Part shown: positions 56,346 through 64,000 of the stretch, in pieces
Layout: every line of letters starts with the position of its first letter
Position numbering within the stretch: the stretch's first letter is position 1
Source of the DNA: Chamaea fasciata
Lineage: Eukaryota; Chordata; Aves; Passeriformes; Sylviidae
Direction: 5' to 3'
Assembly (NCBI GenBank): GCA_029207755.1
Contig: JARCOQ010000205.1
Coordinates: forward strand, 62,001 to 126,000
DNA: 64,000 bases
Program-made: the position numbers and the translations under genes
The notes under the pieces: generated by a model
Seen by the model: only the letters and a program-made list of their open reading frames with translations
Databases searched by the model: none
Told to the model about the DNA's origin: nothing

Positions 56346-57659
56346 CCAGGGGTTGAAGGGGCCCCCCCGCTCCAAACCCAGCACGGCTGCCTGCGTTGCG
56401 GCCCCCCAAAAACCCATGGCCGCCCCCCGAGCTGATATCGACCCCCCCACAGCATCATTGTCCCCACCCGAGTGTCACTGACCCCCCCAATGTCATTGAT
56501 GCCCCCCCAATATTCCATTGATCTTCCCTCAGCGTCGCTGACCCCCCCCAAAATTCCATTGATCCCCCCCACTTGATCCCGCCCTTTTTCTCCCCTCACG
56601 TTTCCCGCCCTTTTCTCCCCTCACGTTTCCCGCACTTTTTCGTGGGGAACGACCCCTGAGGGGTCCTGTGGAGGGATTCTGGAGGTCCGAGGGGTGAATT
56701 TGGGGTTTGGAGGGAGGTTTTGGGGGGTCCCAGGGGTGGATTTGGGGGTTTTTGGGGGTCCAAGGAATGGATTTGGGGGTCCCGGGGTGGATCTGGGGTC
56801 CTGGGGAGGTTTTGGGGGGTCCCGGGGGTGGATTTGGGGTTCATGGGGAGGGGTTTGGGGGTTTTTTGGGGCCTCAGGGGTGAATTTGGGGTCCGGGGAG
56901 AGGTTTTGGGGGTTTTTTGGGGTCCCAGGGGTGAATTTGGGGTCCGGGGAGGGGTTTTTGGGGGTCCCTCACCTGCAGGGCGTCGCGGGGGTGGCAGGGG
57001 GAGGGGGCAGCGGGGGGGGCCCAGCGCCCACCCCCCCTTGGGCTTCAGGAGGGCGCCGATGAGACCGAAACAGCTCGGGGGGGGTGTCAAAAACGGGGGC
57101 GGGTCACGGCCTGGAACCCCCCAGTGCCCCCCAAACCACCCCCAGGGCCCCCCCCGACCTCCAGGAGCCCGCAAAACCCTCCTCAGGTTCCTTTGATGCC
57201 TCAAATGGGCTGCCCAAAACTCCCGAAGCCCCCCCCAAAACACCCACAGCAGCCCCTCAGACTCCCCCCAGACCCCCCAAAACCACCCAAACCCCTCCAG
57301 GACAACTCGGGATCCCCAGGACCCCCCAAAATCCGCCCCCCCCTCCCCCTGAGGCCTCATTTGACCCGCTCCACGTTGCGGACAGGCACCAGCTGATCAA
57401 GCCACAAGCACCAACACCTGCGGGACTGGGATGGACTGGGAGCACTGGGAGGGTGATCAGAGAGAACTGGGATGGACGGGGAGTGGACTGGGACGAACTG
57501 GCAGGCGTGTGGGGGTCGATGGTGGGCACACGGTGCCTTACTGGTCTGAACTGGGATGGGTCTAATGGACTCAGGGGAGGGGGTGTGGCCACACTGATCC
57601 AGACTGGGAGGGGTGTCAGCATGGCGCCGAAGGCGGAGTCGAGGATACGAGCGAGGCAG
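56346..57659. repeat. E block, copy 2
   Basis: Second copy, with the extra leading segment ('ggggttgaaggggccccccc' to 'ccgccccccgagctg'). It is otherwise collinear with copy 1. Confidence 0.9.
56973..57073 (-). other. Candidate 101-bp exon, E copy 2
   Basis: Same splice boundaries and length as 53491-53591. It reads CFGLIGALLKPK. Confidence 0.4.
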
Positions 57660-60600
57660 GGACACCTAGGGGACAGCCAGGGCACCCCCAGGGACACCTA
57701 AAGGACAGCCAGGGCACCCCAGGGACAGCCAGGGCACCCCAGGGACACCTAGGGGACAGCCAGGGCCCCCACAGGGATAGCCAGGGCCCCCCCAGGGACA
57801 GACAAGGGACACCTTGGGGACAGGCAGGGCACCCCCAGGGACACCCAGGGCAGCCCAGGGACACCTAGGGGACAGCCAGGGACCCCCAGGGACAGCCATG
57901 GCACCCCCAGGGAAAGACAAGGCACCTCCAGGGACACCTAGGGGACAGCCAGGGAACCCCCAGGGACAGCCAGGGCCCCCCAAGGGAGAGCCAGGGCACA
58001 CCCAGGGAGACCTAAGGGACAGCCAGGGCACGCCAGTGACACCAGAGCACCCCCAGGGACACCTATGGGACAGCCAGGGCACCCCAGGGACAGCCAGGGC
58101 ACCCTAGGGATACCTAGGGGACAGCCAGGGCACCCCCACGGACACCTAAAGGACAGCCTGGGCACCCCAGGGACAGCCAGGGCACCATAGGGACACCTAG
58201 AAGACAGCCAGGGCCCCCACAGGGACAGCCAGGGCCCCCCCAGGGACAGACAAGGCACCCTTAGGGACACCGAGGGGACAGGCAGGGCACCCCCAGGGAC
58301 ACATAAGGGACAGCCAGGGCGCCCACAGGGACACCTAGGGGACAGCCAGGGCCCCGATAGGGACACCCAGGGCACCCCCAGGGACACCTAGGGGACAGCC
58401 AGGGCACCCCCAGGGACACCCAGGGCAGCCCAGGGACACCTAGGGGACAGCCAGGGCACCCCAGGGGCAGCAAGGGTACCCCCTGGGACACCTGGGGGAC
58501 AGCCAGGGCACCCTCAGGGACGCCTAGGGGACAGCCAGGGACCCCCAGGGACAGCCAGGGCACTCCCAGGGACACCTAGGGGACAGCCAGGGCACCCCAG
58601 GGGCATCTAGGGAACCCCCAGGGACCCTTAGGGGACAGCCAGGGCACCCCCAGGGACAGCCAGGGCCCCCCAAGGGAGAGCCAGGGCACCCCCAGGGAGA
58701 CCTAAGGGACAGCCAGGGCACCCCAGTGACACCAGAGCACCCCCAGGAACACCTAGGGGACAGCCAGGGCACCCTAGGGATACCTAGTGGACAGCCAGGG
58801 CACCCCCACGGCCACCTAAAGGACAGCCTGGGAACCCCAGGGACAACCAGGACACCATAGGGACACCTAGGGTACAGCCAGGGCCCCCACAGGGACAGCC
58901 AGGGCACCCCCAGGGACAGACAAGGCACCCCTAGGGACACCTAGGGGACAGGCAGGGCAACCCCAGGGACACATAAGGGACAGCCAGGGCGCCCACAGGG
59001 ACAGCAAGGGCACCCCCAGGGACACCTAGGGGACAGCCAGGGTAACCCCAGGGACAGCCAGGGCACCACAGGGACACCTAGGGTACAGCCAGGGCACCCC
59101 CAGGGACACCCAGGGCAGCCCTGGGACACCTAGGGGACAGCCAGTGCACCCCCAGGGATGCCTAGGAGACAGCCAGGGACCCCCAGGGGCAGCCAGGGCA
59201 CCCCCAGGGGCAGCCAGGGCACCCCCAGGGACTCTTAGGGGACAGCCAGGGCACCTCAGGGACAGCCAGGGCACCCCCAGGGACACCTAGGGGACAGCCA
59301 GGTAACCCCCAGGGACGCCTTGGGGAATGCCAGGGACACCTAGGGGACCGTCAGGGCACCCCGAGAACAGCCAGGGCCCCCACAGGGACACGTAGGGGAC
59401 AGTCAGGGCCCCCGCAGGGACACCCAGGGAACCCCCAGGGACACCAAGTGGATAGCCACGTCGCCCCCAAGGACAGCCAGCGCACCCCCAGGGACACCTA
59501 GGGGACAGCCAGGGCACCCCCAGGGAGACCTAAGGGACAGCCAGGGCACCCCTAGGGACACCTAAAGGACAGACAGGGCACCCCAGGGACAGCCAGGGCA
59601 GCCCCGGGGACACCCGGGCACCCCAGGGACACCTAGGGGACAGCCAGGGCCCCCCAGGGACACCTAGGTGACAGCCAGGGCCCCCACAGGGACAGCCAGG
59701 GCCCCCCAAGGGACAGACAAGGCACCCCCAGGGACACGTAGGGTACAGCCAGGGCACCCCCCGGGACAGACAAGGCACCCCTAGGGACATCTAGGGGACA
59801 GGCAGGGCACCCCCAGGGACACCTAGGGGACAACCAGGGCCCCCCAAGGGACAGGCAGGGCACCCCCAGGGACACCTAGGGGACAGCCAGGGCCCCCCAG
59901 GGACACCTAGGTGACAGCCAGGGCCCCCACAGGGACAGTCAGGGCCCCCCAAGGGACAGACAAGGCACCCCTAGGGACATCTAGGGGACAGGCAGGGCAC
60001 CCCCAGGGACACCTATGGAACAGCCAGGGCACCCCAGGGACAGCCAGGGCCCCCACAGGGACACCTATGGGAGAGCCAGGGCCCCCGCAGGGACACCCAG
60101 GGAACCTTCAGGGACACCTAGGGGACAGCCACGGCCCCCCCAGAGACAGCCAGGGCACCCCCAGGGACACCTAGGGGACAGCCAGAGTAGCCCCAGGGAC
60201 AGTCAGGGCCCCCGCAGGGACACCCTGGGCACCCCCAGGGACACCTAGGGGACAGCCACGGCCCCCCCAGGGACAACCAGGGACCCCCAAGGGAAAGCCA
60301 GGGCACCCCCAGGAAGACCTAAAGACAGCCAGGGCACCCCAGGGACAGCCAGGGCACCCCCGGGGACACCCAGGGCACCCCAGGGACACCTAGGGGACAT
60401 CCAGGGCACCCCCGGGAAAGACAAGGCACCCCCAGGGACACCTAGGGGACAGCCAGGGTCCCTCAGGGACAGCCAGGGGCCCCCAAGGGAAAGCCAGGGC
60501 ACCCCCAGGGAGACCTAAGGGACAGCCAGGGCACCCCCGGGACACCAGAGCACCCCCAGGGACACCTAGGGGACAGCCAGGGCCCCCCAAGGGACAGCCA

Positions 60601-60835
60601 GGGCCCCCACAGGGACACCCAGGGAACCCCCAGGGACACCAAGGGGACAGCCAGGGCACCCCCAGGGACAGGCAGGGCACCCCCAGGGACTCCAGGGCAT
60701 CCCCAGGGACACCTAGGGGACAGCCAGGGCACCCCCAGGGACAGCCAGGGCACCCCCAGGGACTCCAGGGCATCCCCAGGGACACCTAGGGGACAGCCAG
60801 GGCCCCCCCAGGGACAGCCGGGGCATCCCCAGGGG
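57660..60835. repeat. 32-bp GC-rich minisatellite N2
   Basis: Same family as N1. A longer landmark 'gacaccagagcacccccagg' recurs near 58038, 58729 and 60541 (and at 56122 in N1 and 63724 in N3), so the arrays share higher-order blocks. Confidence 0.95.
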
Positions 60836-62051
60836 TTGAAGGGGCCCCCCCGCTCCAAACCCAGCACGGCTGCCTGCGTTGCGGCCCCCCAAAAACCCAT
60901 GGCCGCCCCCCGAGCTGATATCGACCCCCCCCACAGCATCATTGATCCCCACCCGAGTGTCACTGACACCCCCAATGTCATTGATGCCCCCCCAATATTC
61001 CATTGATCTTCCCTCAGCGTCGCTGACCCCCCCCAAAATTCCATTGATTCCCCCCACTTGATCCCGCCCTTTTTCTCCCCTCACGTTTCCCGCCCTTTTT
61101 CTCCCCTCACGTTTCCCGCACTTTTTCGTGGGGAACGACCCCTGAGGGGTCCTGTGGAGGGATTCTGGAGGTCCGAGGGGTGAATTTGGGGTTTGGAGGG
61201 AGGTTTTGGGGGGTCCCAGGGGTGGATTTGGGGTTCATGGGGAGGGGTTTGGGGGTTTTTTGGGGCCTCAGGGGTGAATTTGGGGTCCGGGGAGAGGTTT
61301 TGGGGGTTTTTTGGGGTCCCAGGGGTGAATTTGGGGTCCGGGGAGGGGTTTTTGGGGGTCCCTCACCTGCAGGGCGTCGCGGGGGTGGCAGGGGGAGGGG
61401 GCAGCGGGGGGGGCCCAGCGCCCACCCCCCCTTGGGCTTCAGGAGGGCGTCGATGAGACCGAAACAGCTCGGGGGGGGGGTCAAAAACGGGGGGGGGTCA
61501 CGGGCTGGAACCCCCCAGTGCCCCCCAAACCACCCCCAGGGCCCCCCCGACTGCCAGGAGCCCGCAAAACCTTCCTCAGGTTCCTTTGATGCCTCAAATG
61601 GGCTGCCCAAAACTCCCGAAGCCCCCCCAAAAACACCCACAGCAGCCCCTCAGACTCCCCCCAGACCCCCCAAAACCCCCCAAACCCCTCCAGGACAACT
61701 CGGGATCCCCAGGACCCCCCAAAATCCGCCCCCCCCTCCCCCTGAGGCCTCATTTGACCCGCTCCACGTTGCGGACAGGCACCAGCTGATCAAGCCACAA
61801 GCACCAGCACCTGAGGGACTGGGATGGACTGGGAGCACTGGGAGGGTAATCAGAGAGAACTGGGATGGACGGGGAGTGGACTGGGACGAACTGGCAGGCG
61901 TGTGGGGCTCGATGGTGGGCACACGGTGCCTTACTGGTCTGAACTGGGATGGGTCTAATGGACTCAGGGGAGGGGGTGTGGCCACACTGATCCAGACTGG
62001 GAGGGGTGTCAGCATGGCGCCGAAGGCGGAGTCGAGGATACCAGCGAGGCA
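60836..62051. repeat. E block, copy 3
   Basis: Third copy. It has a ~130-base deletion in the G-rich repeat but keeps the exon and the array junction. Confidence 0.9.
61367..61467 (-). other. Candidate 101-bp exon, E copy 3
   Basis: Same boundaries and length. It reads CFGLIDALLKPK as in copy 1. Confidence 0.4.
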
Positions 62052-64000
62052 GGGACACCTAGGGGACAGCCAGGGCACCCCCAGGGACACCTAAAGGACA
62101 GCCAGGGCACCCCAGGGACAGCCAGGGCACCCCAGGGACACCTAGGGGACAGCCAGGGCCCCCACAGGGATAGCCAGGGCCCCCCCAGGGACAGACAAGG
62201 GACACCTTGGGGACAGGCAGGGCACCCCCAGGGACACCCAGGGCAGCCCAGGGACACCTAGGGGACAGCCAGGGCCCCGATAGGGACACCCAGGGCACCC
62301 CCAGGGACACCTAGGGGACAGCCAGGGCACCCCCAGGGGCACCCAGGGCAGCCCAGGGACACCTAGGGGACAGCCAGGGCACCCCAGGGGCAGCCAGGGT
62401 ACCCCCTGGGACACCTAGGGGACAGCCAGGGCACCCTCAGGGACGACTAGGGGACAGCCAGCGACCCCCAGGGACAGCCAGGGCACTCCCAGGGACACCT
62501 AGGGGACAGCAAGGGCACCCCAGGGGCAGCTAGGGCACCCCCAGGGACCCTTAGGGGACAGCCAGGGCACCCCCAGGGACAGCCAGGGCCCCCCAAGGGA
62601 CAGCCAGGGCACCCTAGGGATACCTAGGGGACAGCCAGGGCACCCCCACGGCCACCTAAAGGACAGCCTGGGCACCCCAGGGACAACCAGGGCACCATAG
62701 GGACACCTAGAAGACAGCCAGGGCCCCCACAGGGACAGCCAGGGCCCCCCAAGGGACAGACAAGGCACCCCCAGGGACACGTAGGGTACAGCCAGGGCAC
62801 CCCCAGGGACAAACAAGGCACCCCCAGGGACACCTAGGGGACAGCCAGGGCAACCCCAGGGACAGCCAGGGCACCCCAGGGACACCTAGGGTACAGCCAG
62901 GGCCCCCACAGTGACAGCCAGGGCCCCCCCAGGGACAGACAAGGCACCCCTAGGGACACCTAGGGGACAGGCAGGGCAACCCCAGGGACACATAAGGGAC
63001 AGGCAGGGCGCCCACAGGGACAGCCAGGGCACCCCCAGGGACACCTTGGGGACAGCCAGGGCCCCGAAAGGGACACCCAGGGCACCCCCAGGGACACCCA
63101 GGGCAGCCCAGAGACACCTAGGGGAAAGCCAGGGACCCCCACGGGCAGCCAGGGCACCCCCAGGGACCCTTAGGGGACAGCCAGGGCACCTCAGGGACAG
63201 CCAGGGCACCCCCAGGGACACCTAGGGGACAGCCAGGTCACCCCCAGGGACGCCTTGGGGAATGCCAGGGACACCTAGGGGACCGTCAGGGCACCCCGGG
63301 AACAGCCAGGGCCCCCACAGGGACACGTAGGGGACAGTCAGGGCCCCCGCAGGAACACCGAGGGAACCCCCAGGGACACCAAGTGGATAGCCACGTCGCC
63401 CCCAAGGACAGCCAGGGCACTCCCAGGGACACCTAGGGGACAGCCAGGGCCCCCACAGGGACAGCCAGGGCCCCCCAAGGGACAGACAAGGCACCCCCAG
63501 GGACACGTAGGGTACAGCCAGGGCACCCCCCGGGACAGACAAGGCACCCCTAGGGACATCTAGGGGACAGCCAGGGCACCCCCAGGGACACCTAGGGGAC
63601 AGCCATGGCACCCCCAGGGAAAGACAAGGCACCCCCAGGGACACCTAGGGGACAACCAGGGCACCCCAAGGGACAGGCAGGGCACCCCCAGGGAGACCTA
63701 AGGGACAGCCAGGGCACCCCGGTGACACCAGAGCACCCCCAGGGACACCTATGGGAGAGCCAGGGCCCCCGCAGGGACACCCAGGGAACCTTCAGGGACA
63801 CCTAGGGGACAGCCACGGCCCCCCCAGGGACAGCCAGGGCACCCCCAGGGACACCTAGGGGACAGCCAGAGTAGCCCCAGGGACACCTAGGGGACAGCCA
63901 GGACACCCTAGGGATACCTAGGGGACAGCCAGGGCACCCCAGGGACAGTCAGGGCCCCCGCAGGGACACCCAGGGAACCCCCAGGGACACCTAGGGGACA
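62052..64000. repeat. 32-bp GC-rich minisatellite N3, runs off window
   Basis: Same monomer as N1 and N2. Its first ~220 bases match the start of N2 nearly base for base, which indicates that block and array were copied together. The array continues past the right edge. Confidence 0.95.

Overview
This is eukaryotic nuclear DNA and reads as a bird, probably a songbird. The evidence is very GC-rich CpG islands, a CR1-like retroposon tail, runs of 'actggga'-type repeats, introns with clean GT-AG sites, and no bacterial gene structure. The species and chromosome cannot be named from sequence alone. A repeat-rich microchromosome arm, a subtelomere, the W, or a germline-restricted chromosome would all fit.

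The window is a mosaic of segmental duplications separated by three kinds of expanded minisatellite. From left to right: block A1 (1-11612), a 0.4-kb spacer, block C1 (12027-16150), C/A-rich array M1 (16151-17236), block B1 (17228-19510), a single-copy stretch with a decayed C-terminal part of an URB1-like gene on the minus strand (about 20.1-22.8 kb), a CR1 tail and a CpG promoter (about 24.9-25.5 kb). Then come block D2, array M2 (26038-31205), a single plus-strand candidate exon, block D3, array M3 (31928-35433), B2 joined to C2 (35425-41515), an AT-rich spacer, A2 (41880-52915), and finally three 'E' blocks alternating with 32-bp GC-rich arrays N1-N3 (52916-64000). C1 and C2 keep one constant offset (25220 bases) through the 2.7 kb I checked, so that duplication is recent. 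A and B are older relatives of each other.

No intact known protein gene was found. The best gene evidence consists of splice-bounded open exons. These are URB1-family exons with frameshifts and a stop (an unprocessed pseudogene); a four-exon minus-strand frame of about 188 codons present in both C1 and C2; HEAT-like exons in C1, B1 and C2, one of which has a poly-leucine expansion; exons in A1/A2; a 57-codon exon at 31.2 kb; and a triplicated 101-bp exon in the E blocks. Long open frames inside the arrays follow from repeat composition and are not called genes.

Regulatory-looking structure repeats with the duplications. Tandem CpG modules carry YY1-like and ETS-like sites. Four clusters hold 13 copies of a ~72-bp unit containing a CTCF-like core, and two of these clusters lie directly upstream of the large C/A arrays. 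CCAAT/GC-box islands head the A blocks, and E2F-like tandem sites open each E block. All arrays are strand-asymmetric and rich in G-runs on one strand, so they are candidate G-quadruplex or R-loop DNA.
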